The notes: generated from the letters alone by a model not told the origin. 64,000 nt of DNA from Paraglaciecola sp. 20A4 (GCF_011378905.1 NZ_WTPY01000003.1:1-64000); one strand, 5' to 3'. Positions 27,689-36,965 are shown, counted from the stretch's first letter. Made by a program: numbers and translations.

Positions 27689-28867
27689 TTAGCTGGCGTG
27701 ATTAGCGTTTAACGTTTTAGCGTCATTATCTATTTCGATATCGGAGGGTGTTTCGAGTGCTGCAGCGTCTACGCTATTTAGTGGTAAAGCTTCAGCGTTA
27801 ACAATTTCAACTGGTGCATTGTCTTTTAAATTTTGATGGCCCGTGATGACCACGTACTCTTTACCCGTTAGGCCTGACAATACTTCTACATAGTCACCTT
27901 CTTGATAACCAACGCGAATAGGCTGCTTATGGGCACGGCCGTCGCGCACTACGAAGACACTGATGCTGTTATCAATACTAAGCATGGCTTTACGGGGCAT
28001 TAAAGTAGCAAGTTGGTGGGTATCGTAATTTAAGCTAACATGGGCAAACATACCCGCTTTAAGTCGGTGGGCATCATTCGGTACCCGCAAGGTTACTTTA
28101 AACGTGCCTGTCTGTGCATCTATCACTGGGCTGATACGCTCTACGAACCCCTTGACTTGGTCCTCATTTAACGCGCTTAACGTTAGTATTGCCGCCTGTC
28201 CCTTATGTACCCGAGTTAGTTCTTTTTCAGGTAAATAAACCACACCATGCAACTCGTTTTGTTCCACGATATGAAACATTTGAGCGCGCTGGAACGATTC
28301 AGTTAAGTTACCCACTTTGGCATTACGGGCCGCAATATAGCCAGAGATTGGGGCAACTATAGTCGCTTCTTTTAAGTCTAGTTCCGCTAGTTTCTGCGTT
28401 GCTTGCAATGAGGCATATTGCGCACTGATCTTATCGTACGTATCGTCGCTCACAAGTTTTTGGTTATAGACCTTATTGATTTTTGCTAATTCTTTTTGAA
28501 TGCCAATTAAGTCGGCTTTAGCGCGCGCCAAATTTAAGCGATAACGCTCTGGCTCTAGCTGGGCAAGTACTTGGCCTTTTTCTACGTAGTCGCCTTCTTC
28601 CACATAAATATGTTCAATAATGCCTGACGCCCTAGCCACCACAAAAGCTTCTTCTTTCGCTTCTAGCACTGCTGTGGTGGTGTAGTTAGATGATATGTCA
28701 CCAACACGCATCACGGCTGCTTCGACGGGAACGGCTATCATTAATTCTTTTTCTTGCGCCGTGCTGGTGGCTTCTACACCGCAACCTGCGAGTAAGCTGC
28801 TAGTGGCGAGTAATGCTAGTACTGTTAGAGAGTTAAAACTGATAAGTGGTATCGTTTTAATCGTCAT
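27689..28867 (-). CDS. RND periplasmic adaptor lipoprotein of the two-permease system
   Basis: This 392-residue adaptor has a lipoprotein signal ending in LLAGC (Cys29). Barrel-sandwich halves (DYVEKGQVLAQLEPERY; IVAPISGYIAARNAKVG) bracket a short helical hairpin, followed by beta-barrel and membrane-proximal domains. The C-terminal 40 residues are acidic and of low complexity. It heads the operon with two RND permeases. No outer-membrane channel or regulator is encoded beside it. Confidence 0.92.
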   Translation of the reverse strand: MTIKTIPLISFNSLTVLALLATSSLLAGCGVEATSTAQEKELMIAVPVEAAVMRVGDISSNYTTTAVLEAKEEAFVVARASGIIEHIYVEEGDYVEKGQVLAQLEPERYRLNLARAKADLIGIQKELAKINKVYNQKLVSDDTYDKISAQYASLQATQKLAELDLKEATIVAPISGYIAARNAKVGNLTESFQRAQMFHIVEQNELHGVVYLPEKELTRVHKGQAAILTLSALNEDQVKGFVERISPVIDAQTGTFKVTLRVPNDAHRLKAGMFAHVSLNYDTHQLATLMPRKAMLSIDNSISVFVVRDGRAHKQPIRVGYQEGDYVEVLSGLTGKEYVVITGHQNLKDNAPVEIVNAEALPLNSVDAAALETPSDIEIDNDAKTLNANHAS

Positions 28868-29449
28868 CTTATTCCCCTGTATCTTGTTATTTAGTCTACG
28901 TGTCGGTCAAATTGGCATTTTTTTTATAATGACTTACGTGCCTAAATCGCCTTTATGTTAGGAGCGTATTTGCAGAAGCTATGCCATGCTAATTTATATA
29001 TATAAATCAAGTTCTTATGAGTTTGTTGTAGCGCTGAATGAAAATGGTGAGTGATGATTCCCCCATTGTTTAGTGAATTTGACCACTTATTAGTGGAAGA
29101 TCATCTTTACGACGTCTGTGGTTAATATGATAGGCAAATAAGTAGTTTGTATTCTCTTCGAATTCTCTAAAACGTGGCAGAGGTGTAAACATTTAAATTT
29201 CAAAGCTGATTGATGCAATATTAATGGTATGTTTTTTAACCAGTAAAATTTTCATATGCAAGGCAGATTGTACATAGATAATTACTACATATTTTCAATT
29301 TACCATCGCTGAATTTAATTAACTTATTGAATTTTAAGTTTATTTAATTTTTTAAATTAGGTGGCATATAGTTTGATATAGCTAACTCGAGCAAGAAGGT
29401 GAACAGACTTTCTTATTAAAACTGTTGAATTAGATGTACGGAGATGACT
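28868..29449. other. long AT-rich divergent intergenic region
   Basis: About 580 bases separate the RND operon (-) from the barrel protein gene (+). I see no ORF that looks real. The part closest to 29450 is extremely A/T-rich (29280-29380) and probably carries the promoter of the barrel gene. A good ribosome binding site, GGAG at 29440-29443, fits the ATG at 29450. Confidence 0.45.
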
Positions 29450-30031
29450 ATGAAAAAATTTACCCTTACCACACTTGCAGCGACCTCGTTACTTATGACT
29501 TCAGGTGCTTCCTTTGCTGCAGCGAATGACAATGTGGATCATCATGGTATTTATGTTGGCGCTGGTTACGGTTTAATTGACGCGGACGGCGATCAAGATT
29601 TTGACCGAGATGACAATGCGCCTAACGTGTTTATCGGTACGCAATTCAATCAGTACGTGTCGATTGAAGGCGGATATATTGATTTTGGCGAATTCGGAAA
29701 TGATACGTTTAATACAGAGGTTGATGGCTACACCTTAGGTCTTAAAGCGGGTTTGCCGATAAATGAATATATTACGGTTTATGCAAAAGGTGGACAGTTA
29801 TGGTGGGACGCAGATATTAACGCGGCCTCTGCCAATGACAGTACTGATGGTGACGATTTATTTTATGGGGTGGGCGCTTCTTTCGCCATTTCACAGGGAT
29901 GGGATGTACGACTGGAATACACACGTTTTGATCTGGAATTTGAACGCGACGAAATCGGTATTTTAGGCGACATTGACAGCTTCGACACCGACGTGGATTA
30001 TGCCAGTGTTTCGGTGCAATACACCTTCTAA
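29450..30031 (+). CDS. outer-membrane beta-barrel protein (OmpA/OmpW-like small barrel)
   Basis: The protein has about 193 residues. The signal peptide MKKFTLTTLAATSLLMTSGA ends near SFAAAND. The mature part has alternating hydrophobic and polar beta strands and ends in YASVSVQYTF, with the C-terminal Phe required for BAM-dependent insertion. Sequence and size suggest an eight-stranded barrel. The periplasmic/extracellular turns are very rich in Asp (DADGDQDFDRDDN near 45-57), so bound divalent cations are possible. GGAG lies 6 bases before the ATG at 29450; the ATG at 29444 is too close to it. A strong terminator follows, so the gene is monocistronic. Confidence 0.87.
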   Translation: MKKFTLTTLAATSLLMTSGASFAAANDNVDHHGIYVGAGYGLIDADGDQDFDRDDNAPNVFIGTQFNQYVSIEGGYIDFGEFGNDTFNTEVDGYTLGLKAGLPINEYITVYAKGGQLWWDADINAASANDSTDGDDLFYGVGASFAISQGWDVRLEYTRFDLEFERDEIGILGDIDSFDTDVDYASVSVQYTF

Positions 30032-30049
30032 ACACTAGTTTATACAACT

Positions 30050-30080
30050 TTTAGGCCTGCAATTTTGCAGGCCTTTTATT
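30050..30080 (+). terminator. rho-independent terminator after the barrel protein gene
   Basis: AGGCCTGCAA (30053-30062) pairs with TTGCAGGCCTT (30064-30074), forming a strong GC stem with a very short loop, followed by TTATT. The T tract is only moderate. It also faces the convergent small secreted protein gene. Confidence 0.85.
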
Positions 30081-30081
30081 G

Positions 30082-30115
30082 TTAATGTCGCGAAAAAAAT
30101 TAATGTCGCGAAAAA
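30082..30115. repeat. short direct repeat, two 16-base copies
   Basis: TTAATGTCGCGAAAAA occurs at 30082-30097 and again at 30100-30115 (18-base period), between the terminator and the convergent gene. It is probably a local slippage duplication; no function is evident. Confidence 0.7.
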
Positions 30116-30121
30116 TACAAA

Positions 30122-30427
30122 CTAGTTGTTCTCACCCGTTGCGGTTGCCACGATAATTTTTAACGCTTCCTCCTTACTAAACCCTGCTTCAACCAATGCA
30201 TCGTAATATTTACGCTGTAGTTGCGCTTGGGCCTTTATTAAATCTGGATCGCTCATGGCTCTCACTTGATTTTTCATTTGCTCTGCTAATTGGGAGTTAA
30301 CAAAATCTAGGGGGCTGCCCATCTGCTGCGCTTGAGTACTCGTTGTAAATAAAGCGTATACAGCAACAAGTGCTGCCAGCGACGGTGCATGTTTAGGTAT
30401 AAAGCGCGAACGTTTAAGGTTAGGCAT
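30122..30427 (-). CDS. small secreted protein of unknown function
   Basis: This protein has about 101 residues. The N terminus has basic residues, then a hydrophobic stretch (SLAALVAVYALFTTSTQA) and a likely signal peptidase site after TQA. The mature part of about 65 residues is helical and charged, with a run FSKEEALKIIVATATG near the end. I chose the ATG at 30427, which has AGGA 7 bases ahead, over 30469. I do not recognise the family. Another small secreted helical protein gene lies at 58140, but I see no clear sequence likeness beyond general character. Confidence 0.7.
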   Translation of the reverse strand: MPNLKRSRFIPKHAPSLAALVAVYALFTTSTQAQQMGSPLDFVNSQLAEQMKNQVRAMSDPDLIKAQAQLQRKYYDALVEAGFSKEEALKIIVATATGENN

Positions 30428-30944
30428 AAGGAGATCCTGTAAATTTTCTGAACATATTCGATAAGCCATAACGTTAACCCCCTTCTAACAAATTTAAGGG
30501 CTTTTAAAGCAGTTATAACAATGGCATGTTAAGTAATGATTAACACAGTAACACTAGAGACAAGGCTACAGAGAATTAGTTGCAAGTGAGCGAGGCCGCG
30601 CTAACAAATATCCGAGTCTAGGTGGTCAGTATACGTCAGTTATTGAGCGCTAACGACTAACGGTGATTAGATCGGCTATGCCTATTTATGGTATTTTGGG
30701 GTTTATCATTGCCCATCTAGAACATGACGTGATAGCAACGCTCCTTTTAACATTGGAGACATTTATTGAGCAAATTGAGCATAGCCCAAATATTGCGCTG
30801 CATATAAAACAAACGTTCGTGTTGTGTTCGAGAATAGTTATTTATAAAGGACAATGTTCTAAAAACACCGCAAAGCCACTTATCACGTTTGATTTATCAT
30901 CGAAAACTCAATGTGACAAGGTGGCTTATATAGAAAATTTTAGT
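30428..30944. other. intergenic region without a convincing gene
   Basis: About 515 bases separate two minus-strand genes. A 101-codon plus-strand ORF with a GTG start (30663-30968) has no ribosome binding site, no recognisable domain, and runs into the 3' end of the NUP-cupin gene, so I do not call it. Promoter elements for the small secreted protein should lie near 30440-30520. Confidence 0.4.
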
Positions 30945-32633
30945 TTAGCGGGTAAGGGTTTTAATTAAATCGCTGTACTGGGGAAACGTACTGACAAGCT
31001 CTGCTTGTTTACCTAACTGCATATCCTCGTATTCAAACCCAGGCGCAACAGCTTCACCGATTAACCCGTAACCATACTCGCCAGTGGTGGATATCTTCGA
31101 TGCTTTCCATGTACCACCTTTAACCACCATTTGCATCTCGTGACCCTGAGTTGGGTCAGGTCCTAGAATATGCGTTTCCAACGACCCGTCTTGATTTAAT
31201 AGATAGTATGTAATCGGGTCCCCTACATGGAAGTAATGCATTATATCTGACCGGTTCATATGGAAATGTCCGATGGGCGACTTAGCACTGAGTAGATAGT
31301 AAATAGACGTCATGTTTACTCTATCGCCATTCTCGGTGCTAATCATCGGACGGTGGTCGGCTTTAAAGGTTTGACGATAAAAACCACCTTCAACGTGGCC
31401 TGATAAATTTAACGATTTGATGAGCTCATCTGCGCTAAGTTTTGCATCTACTGGGACCGATGTTGGCTTGACTAAATCATTCAAGGTGTCTTCGTCTGGT
31501 GAGACTTGTGTAGCTTGATAGGGAAGAGCATCTTTATACTGAGACCAGTTTGCAATGATATCATTGACCACAACAGTACCGACGCTATAAGCAGACTCTA
31601 AGGCTGATTGCATACCAGCGTAGCCATTCTCACCACTTTCCATGGCTAGATTATCAGCGGCAGTAAGGCTGTCAGGCTGCATGGAGTAGTTGCTAGCTGC
31701 ACGCAAGACCATAAAACGTGATTTATCCGCTTTTTTGGCGTTATCGAGATAAATCATTGATTGGTAGCTACCTGTGTCTTCCATGCCTGAGGTTACAAAA
31801 TTTGCTTGACCATTACTCCAGTAATCACTCCAGTCGTTAGCCCACTGGTTGAGTAGCTTGCCGTGCCAAAAGGTTGCCGCGGCCATATGATCGCCCATTA
31901 ATACGAATGGACGTTTTCGGGCATTAGGGTAATTTAAGTATTTTTCGCGTAGCTCATACATCGCAGGATAATCACTAAGCTGTGTGTCTTTGCTCAGTTC
32001 ATAGGCCCACCTAGTTAACTGGGTATTAAGCTTATATGCTTCACCATTATGTGCCTCTACGGTCTCTTGCGTGCGCTGCGTTGGTTCAACACTAAACAAT
32101 GGAAAGTAGCCACTTTTCCAATCTTTGGGTATTTCACGGGCGTCAATTTCATGAGCCAAGTCACCATCGACTAACCAATTTGCCCAAACCGCTGAGCCAA
32201 TAGAGGCGTCATGAGGGTCGACGCCTGCTATACCTGCCACTAACCAATAGGCATGGGTTAAATCAAACCGCGGGTCAAGACCGAGTGCCATAATAGCCGC
32301 AGCAGCTTTAGCCGTTCCCATACCGGTTACTATGCCCATTACGCCGGTTGCTTTGTTGACGTAAATATCATGGTGAGACATGGGGAATGCGTAGCGGGTA
32401 TCAAGATTTTGGCCTTCTTTCCACATTTGGAATTCACCGGGTTTGTCATCGTCGTCTTCACCTATTTCGAACATGGTGACCACCACCACTTTGATCTCAA
32501 GTGGCGCTTCTTGTTTAGTAGCCATTTGCTTGGCATCTGCTAAGGAAGGCGTATTTTGGCAGGCACTAATAAAAAAACTTGAAAGAATAAGTGCGCCAAG
32601 TGGCAGCATAGATTTACGTATAGTTGATAGCAT
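30945..32633 (-). CDS. lipoprotein fusing a purine nucleoside permease (NUP) domain to a DUF985 cupin
   Basis: This 562-residue protein has a lipoprotein signal peptide with lipobox ISAC (Cys25). Residues 45-390 match the NUP (purine nucleoside permease) family. GIVTGMGTAKAAAAIM and VAGIAGVDP look like the phosphate/ribose-binding segments of the nucleoside phosphorylase fold, and FVTSGMEDTGSY resembles its substrate-binding Met-Glu element. Residues about 398-562 form a DUF985/cupin_5 domain (EGGFYRQTF; SPIGHFHMNRSDIMHYFHVGDP) with metal-ligand-like histidines. The lipid anchor puts both domains outside the cytoplasm, so a periplasmic nucleoside-binding or nucleoside-cleaving role fits better than a permease (inference). 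It lies downstream of the TonB receptor gene in the purine locus. Confidence 0.85.
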   Translation of the reverse strand: MLSTIRKSMLPLGALILSSFFISACQNTPSLADAKQMATKQEAPLEIKVVVVTMFEIGEDDDDKPGEFQMWKEGQNLDTRYAFPMSHHDIYVNKATGVMGIVTGMGTAKAAAAIMALGLDPRFDLTHAYWLVAGIAGVDPHDASIGSAVWANWLVDGDLAHEIDAREIPKDWKSGYFPLFSVEPTQRTQETVEAHNGEAYKLNTQLTRWAYELSKDTQLSDYPAMYELREKYLNYPNARKRPFVLMGDHMAAATFWHGKLLNQWANDWSDYWSNGQANFVTSGMEDTGSYQSMIYLDNAKKADKSRFMVLRAASNYSMQPDSLTAADNLAMESGENGYAGMQSALESAYSVGTVVVNDIIANWSQYKDALPYQATQVSPDEDTLNDLVKPTSVPVDAKLSADELIKSLNLSGHVEGGFYRQTFKADHRPMISTENGDRVNMTSIYYLLSAKSPIGHFHMNRSDIMHYFHVGDPITYYLLNQDGSLETHILGPDPTQGHEMQMVVKGGTWKASKISTTGEYGYGLIGEAVAPGFEYEDMQLGKQAELVSTFPQYSDLIKTLTR

Positions 32634-32650
32634 AATAAAAACCGTTATAT

Positions 32651-32683
32651 AAAAAAACAGGCATGCTATTTAGCATACCTGTC
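32651..32683 (-). terminator. rho-independent terminator between receptor and NUP-cupin genes
   Basis: Read on the minus strand, ACAGGTATGCTA pairs with TAGCATGCCTGT around a short loop, followed by TTTTTTTAT. It lies 37 bases after the receptor stop and 18 bases before the NUP-cupin ATG. It should end most receptor transcripts, with read-through or a very short downstream promoter feeding the next gene. Confidence 0.85.
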
Positions 32684-32719
32684 TGTTGGAATAAATCACT
32701 TATAAATAATTACATGTGA

Positions 32720-35128
32720 TTAGAACTTATAAGATACCGACGCTTGATAATGACGTGGTAGCTCAGGTAACACAATTTGTGCACCAAACAAATCAGGGAA
32801 GTTGGCACGGTAGTACTCTTCATCTGTTAAGTTTTTAATATTAAAGCTTGCTGACCATGTATCGGTTGTATACGACACACCTGCATTAACCAATGTGTAA
32901 GCGGGGAGTTGAACCGATTGGGAGAAACTAGAATAAGTTTCGTCCGCTCGCACTATACTGGCATTAGCGGCGTATCCGTTTAAGAAGTCGTATGTTGCGT
33001 TTAAGGTATAAATGTTTTCTGGAATACCAGCCTTACGTGCATCGTCTTTAGTTGCGCCTTCTGGCAGCAAAGTTAACCCTATTGGGTTACCACCGAAGAT
33101 TAATGATGGGTCAGTTAAGCTAGTTAAGTCTTCGGCACCAAGGAAACCAAACTGACTACCTTCATCTAATGCGGTTAAATTATACACATTTAAATGTGTG
33201 TAACCTGCACCGAGGACTAACTGATCTGTTGCTACCCAACGTAATTCAAATTCTACACCTTCATTTTGCGTAGTTGAGTTGGTCACGATGGCTTGTGCGC
33301 TAAAATCAGTTCGTTTTTGTTCGTACACTGATAAGGCGAAATACAAACTGTCGTCAAGGAAAGAACCTTTTACACCATATTCAAACAATTCAGATGTATC
33401 AAACGCACCGTCTTGAAGTTGGCCTACACCAATTTCAGCACCTTGACCTGCAACGATCGTTGCTTGCTCGGCGGCAGTAATATATGGAATTAATCCAAAT
33501 TCAGTTTTGTAAGAAATACTGGTGTTCCACGATGTGCCGCTTTCGGTTTTGCTCAAGGTCACAATATCTCCTTTTTCGAGGAGCAAATCACCGCGGCTAG
33601 TGGTTTCAATATCGATTGAGTCGTAACGCAAACCTAGTACTATGTTCAGGCCCCAATCCCAGGTTAAATCGGTTAATGCAGCAATACCGTAGTCAGTATA
33701 ATTACCTTTGTCGTAGTTATCGTAGTTGTCGTTAATACGAGTAGCCATTTCACGTCTATCCAACGCGCTTGACGCCATGGTCAAATCGCGACGATTAAAG
33801 TATTCGTAAGTGAAGTCGTCTCCGTGTAAGAAATTAGTATGACGAATTGACGGTGACACTTGAAATTGGGCTAACAAAGAATTGGTTTCATATTCAGTAG
33901 AAAATATTAATTTATTTTCAACTACTGAGCTGTTGTGAAATTGCGAGAAACCGTAAGCGTTTTCATTTAAGTTTTCATAATCTTCATAGAAGAATTGGTT
34001 TTTGATTTCCCAACCGCTATCACTGTAATAAATCGCGTCAAAATATAGTGTTTGAACGGTATTTTGCAGCACGTCATCAGCGGCTACCAACACTTGGTTG
34101 CGGCCCAATGTGGTGGTACCGACGTTCTCGAGTTGCATCAAGTCAGTGGCTTCATCATCGGTAAAACCAGGAGCAAACGGATAGAAAAAGCTATTACCCG
34201 CTAAGTTTACAGCACCATATTCGTCATGAGAAATCGCACCGCTGCCATCAGTATCAATGTTTTTAGCCGTACCTGTGATATAAGTCCCATTATCGATTAA
34301 ATCTTGGGTTAAGCGGTTCCAACCCGCTACTTGATTACCATCATAATCATGATACATTCCGCCAAATTCAAAACGTAAGTTGTCTGTTACATCTATGTTG
34401 AATGAGCCTTGTAACACAGTTTGGTCAGTACCGGAGTTGTCATAGTAACTGCCTGAATTTTCAACTTCACCGTACAGGTAAAAACCTGCTTCTTTACCGG
34501 CCAGTGTTGTAGGGCCGCCAATTTCGGCTGTCATAACGCTTTTATCCCATGACCCTAATGTATATGAAAACTGACCTTCGTTTTCTTCAAGATACTGGCC
34601 GCCGCTGGCACGGGCTGACTTAGGATTAAAGTTTAAGTAACCGCCAATCTTAGCTGGACCGTAAATAGGAGATGCTGGACCGCGCACAATATCAATGCGG
34701 CTAGATGCACCAATTGGCGTAGGGTAGTTACCAGGATTATCTAAGCGTTTAACCCCGCGGAAATAAGTTTCGCCGGGTGTACCACGGACATCTAGTGAAC
34801 CGGCAACGCCAAAGAAGGACTGGGTAAATGTACCTGGCGAAAATGCAACTAAGTCATCGATATCGGTTACTGCAAATCGTTCAAGCATTTCATCACTGAT
34901 AGTTGATGCTGAACGAGGCGTTTCTAAAATTGACTTACCAAAACCAAAAACTGCCTCGACACCTTGTCCTGGCAGACTACCTAGGGATCCCGTTACTTCT
35001 ATTCGCTCCACTGCCGCTGCTTCATCAGTTGCGGTCTCTTGAGCCATGATAGTAGGTGATAGCGTCATCGCTAACCCTAATAAAACTGCAGTGCTCACGG
35101 TTGAGCTTTTAAATAAGGGATGTTTCAT
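32720..35128 (-). CDS. TonB-dependent outer-membrane receptor with EF-hand insertion
   Basis: This 802-residue receptor has a signal peptide (cleavage after IMAQ, about 30), a TonB-box-like ERIEVTGS segment near 42-49, a plug domain (about 60-180, including RIDIVRGPASPIYGPAKIGGYLN) and a 22-strand barrel ending in YQASVSYKF. At residues 292-303 the loop DTDGSGAISHDE is a canonical EF-hand calcium loop, with ligands at 1, 3, 5 and 12 and Gly at 6. It sits in a predicted long surface loop. The receptor lies in a run of purine-related genes and has a RutR-type palindrome about 95 bases upstream, so purines, nucleosides or a linked polymer are likely cargo (inference). A siderophore cannot be excluded. 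Confidence 0.9.
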   Translation of the reverse strand: MKHPLFKSSTVSTAVLLGLAMTLSPTIMAQETATDEAAAVERIEVTGSLGSLPGQGVEAVFGFGKSILETPRSASTISDEMLERFAVTDIDDLVAFSPGTFTQSFFGVAGSLDVRGTPGETYFRGVKRLDNPGNYPTPIGASSRIDIVRGPASPIYGPAKIGGYLNFNPKSARASGGQYLEENEGQFSYTLGSWDKSVMTAEIGGPTTLAGKEAGFYLYGEVENSGSYYDNSGTDQTVLQGSFNIDVTDNLRFEFGGMYHDYDGNQVAGWNRLTQDLIDNGTYITGTAKNIDTDGSGAISHDEYGAVNLAGNSFFYPFAPGFTDDEATDLMQLENVGTTTLGRNQVLVAADDVLQNTVQTLYFDAIYYSDSGWEIKNQFFYEDYENLNENAYGFSQFHNSSVVENKLIFSTEYETNSLLAQFQVSPSIRHTNFLHGDDFTYEYFNRRDLTMASSALDRREMATRINDNYDNYDKGNYTDYGIAALTDLTWDWGLNIVLGLRYDSIDIETTSRGDLLLEKGDIVTLSKTESGTSWNTSISYKTEFGLIPYITAAEQATIVAGQGAEIGVGQLQDGAFDTSELFEYGVKGSFLDDSLYFALSVYEQKRTDFSAQAIVTNSTTQNEGVEFELRWVATDQLVLGAGYTHLNVYNLTALDEGSQFGFLGAEDLTSLTDPSLIFGGNPIGLTLLPEGATKDDARKAGIPENIYTLNATYDFLNGYAANASIVRADETYSSFSQSVQLPAYTLVNAGVSYTTDTWSASFNIKNLTDEEYYRANFPDLFGAQIVLPELPRHYQASVSYKF

Positions 35129-35445
35129 CAGTATTCCTCTAACTATTTTCTTATATGTGGTTATTTATGTGTGGTGTTTATTTGTGTTACTGATGGGGTA
35201 AAAGCATGAAGAGTGCCAAAGACTTGTCCAAATGGTCAAGAAATTAGTCTAATACGTAAGAGCATGATTTATATAAGTAATATTTAATTTTCGGTTAGAT
35301 GGCGACAATAAATCCGATGTTCGTAAAAATTCGGATTAACTGGCTGCACCAAAACGAATCAAAAAATGGGCTATTGCACCTAAACATAACTTAATGGTTT
35401 GTGAAATAAGTGGTTAATTAATTTCACAAACCGCACCAAGTTTGC
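35129..35445. other. regulatory region upstream of the TonB receptor gene
   Basis: These 317 bases between the deaminase stop and the receptor start carry the operator-like palindrome at 35224-35239. The rest is AT-rich, with no ORF. No classical terminator for the deaminase gene is apparent. Confidence 0.5.
35224..35239. promoter_or_regulatory. RutR-type palindromic operator (receptor promoter)
   Basis: TTGTCCAAATGGTCAA differs at one position from the RutR consensus TTGACCAnnTGGTCAA and shares the AA centre of the site at 38666. It lies about 95 bases upstream of the receptor ATG. RutR is a TetR-family regulator of pyrimidine and purine metabolism. The binding protein is not encoded in the window, so the regulator is inferred. 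Confidence 0.6.
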
Positions 35446-36837
35446 TTATATCGCAGCAGATTGCAGCTTTTTGGCTAATTTTTGATGTTCTAGAATTAAG
35501 TCATGATCGTCGATAGCATAGTGTTTACCGTCTTCGATTACCCATTTACCGGCTACCATCAATTTATCAACGGTATGTGCGCCACATGTGATAATTGCGG
35601 CGATGGGATCTCCTGCTCCTGAGAAGCGCAACGCGTTTAAATCAAATATAGCTAAATCAGCTTGCTTACCAATGGCAATTTCACCTATATCTGTTCGATT
35701 AAGTAACGAAGCAGAACCTTTTGTAGCCAGTCCAAGAACATATTCGGCGGTTATATCGACCGCGCCATAGCGCAATCGTTGTTGCAATAGCGATTGGCGA
35801 GCCTCTTGGATCATGTTTGAGCAATCATTTGACGCAGAGCCGTCAACACCTAAACCGACTCGGCAACCGGCGTTTACTAAATCCAGTGTTGGGCAAATAC
35901 CCGATGCCAATAACATGTTAGAACTAGGGCAGTGGGCAATACCGACGTTTGCCTCCCCTAAGCGGGCAATTTCCTGCGGGGTAAAATGGATACCATGTGC
36001 TAACCATGTACGTTCATTCAACCAACCGCATTGCTCTAAGTAATCCAAGGGACGAGCGCCATAAATGCGCTGACAAAAGGCATTTTCGTCTTCAGTTTCA
36101 GCCAAATGTGTGTGCAGTAGCACGTCATTCTTGTTGGCTAATAGGGCGGTTTGTTGCATCAATTCCTTTGATACAGAAAATGGCGAACAGGGGGCTAAAG
36201 CAATTTGCAACATGGGGTTAGGGTGACTAGTTATTGATTGGTGATAAGCACTTATGACACGTTGTGAGTCTGCCAGTATCGTGTCTTCGCTTTGTATAAC
36301 TGAATCTGGCGGTAATCCACCTTTACTTTGGCCTAAGCTCATGGAGCCTCTAGTTAGCAGTGCTCGGCAGTTCAGTTCCGCTATTGCTTGTACTTGCACA
36401 TCAATCGCATGACGTAAACGCTTAGGAAATACATAGTGATGATCACCAATTGTGGTGCAACCAGACATCATCAGCTCTAAGCCCGCTAACTTGGTGGCGC
36501 TATATAGCATTTCTTCATCGAGGTTTTTCCACACTTTATATAAAAATGTTAGCCAAGGAAAGAGTGGTTTATTTAAAGCGCCTGGCACGCAGCGCGTCAG
36601 TGTTTGATAAAAATGGTGATGGGTATTAATCATACCCGGCATAATCACTTTACCCGTGCAGTTTTCAATTGCGTCAAACGGTAATTTAGGGGTTTCTCCG
36701 CTTTTAACCAACTCGATAATTTGACTGTTTTGAACCAGCACGCCGTTATCCGCATTTTGAGTATTACCGGTAAAAACACCTTCTGGTGATTTAAGCCATA
36801 GAGTAGGAGCACTTTTATATTGGACAGGATGTTGCAT
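35446..36837 (-). CDS. 8-oxoguanine/guanine deaminase-like amidohydrolase
   Basis: This 463-residue metal-dependent hydrolase belongs to the AtzA/TrzN-SsnA group of the amidohydrolase superfamily. The HxH motif is in INTHHHFYQTLTR (His73, His75). Later motifs are HTHLAETEDE, WLAHGIHF and GLGVDGSASND, the Asp being the catalytic base. The stretch after HxH and SGCTTIGDHHYVFP match the 8-oxoguanine deaminase branch, although guanine deaminase or another aminopurine deaminase is possible. It acts in the cytoplasm, turning (8-oxo)guanine into (uric acid or) xanthine plus ammonia. It lies 128 bases downstream of a xanthine/uracil permease gene, which supports purine salvage or catabolism. Confidence 0.87.
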   Translation of the reverse strand: MQHPVQYKSAPTLWLKSPEGVFTGNTQNADNGVLVQNSQIIELVKSGETPKLPFDAIENCTGKVIMPGMINTHHHFYQTLTRCVPGALNKPLFPWLTFLYKVWKNLDEEMLYSATKLAGLELMMSGCTTIGDHHYVFPKRLRHAIDVQVQAIAELNCRALLTRGSMSLGQSKGGLPPDSVIQSEDTILADSQRVISAYHQSITSHPNPMLQIALAPCSPFSVSKELMQQTALLANKNDVLLHTHLAETEDENAFCQRIYGARPLDYLEQCGWLNERTWLAHGIHFTPQEIARLGEANVGIAHCPSSNMLLASGICPTLDLVNAGCRVGLGVDGSASNDCSNMIQEARQSLLQQRLRYGAVDITAEYVLGLATKGSASLLNRTDIGEIAIGKQADLAIFDLNALRFSGAGDPIAAIITCGAHTVDKLMVAGKWVIEDGKHYAIDDHDLILEHQKLAKKLQSAAI

Positions 36838-36965
36838 TTATTCTTGCTCTTTGGTGATTGTTTGAACGTTGACTTGTTAATTGGCTTTTTATAAGTTGGG
36901 TGATGACAACGGCGCATTAAATTGCGTTGTTGCTCGGTGTTAATGTCGAAATAACCGATTAATAA

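Noticed and set aside
30663-30968. 101-codon plus-strand ORF
   Set aside because: GTG start without a ribosome binding site, no recognisable domain, and it runs into the 3' end of the NUP-cupin gene on the other strand.
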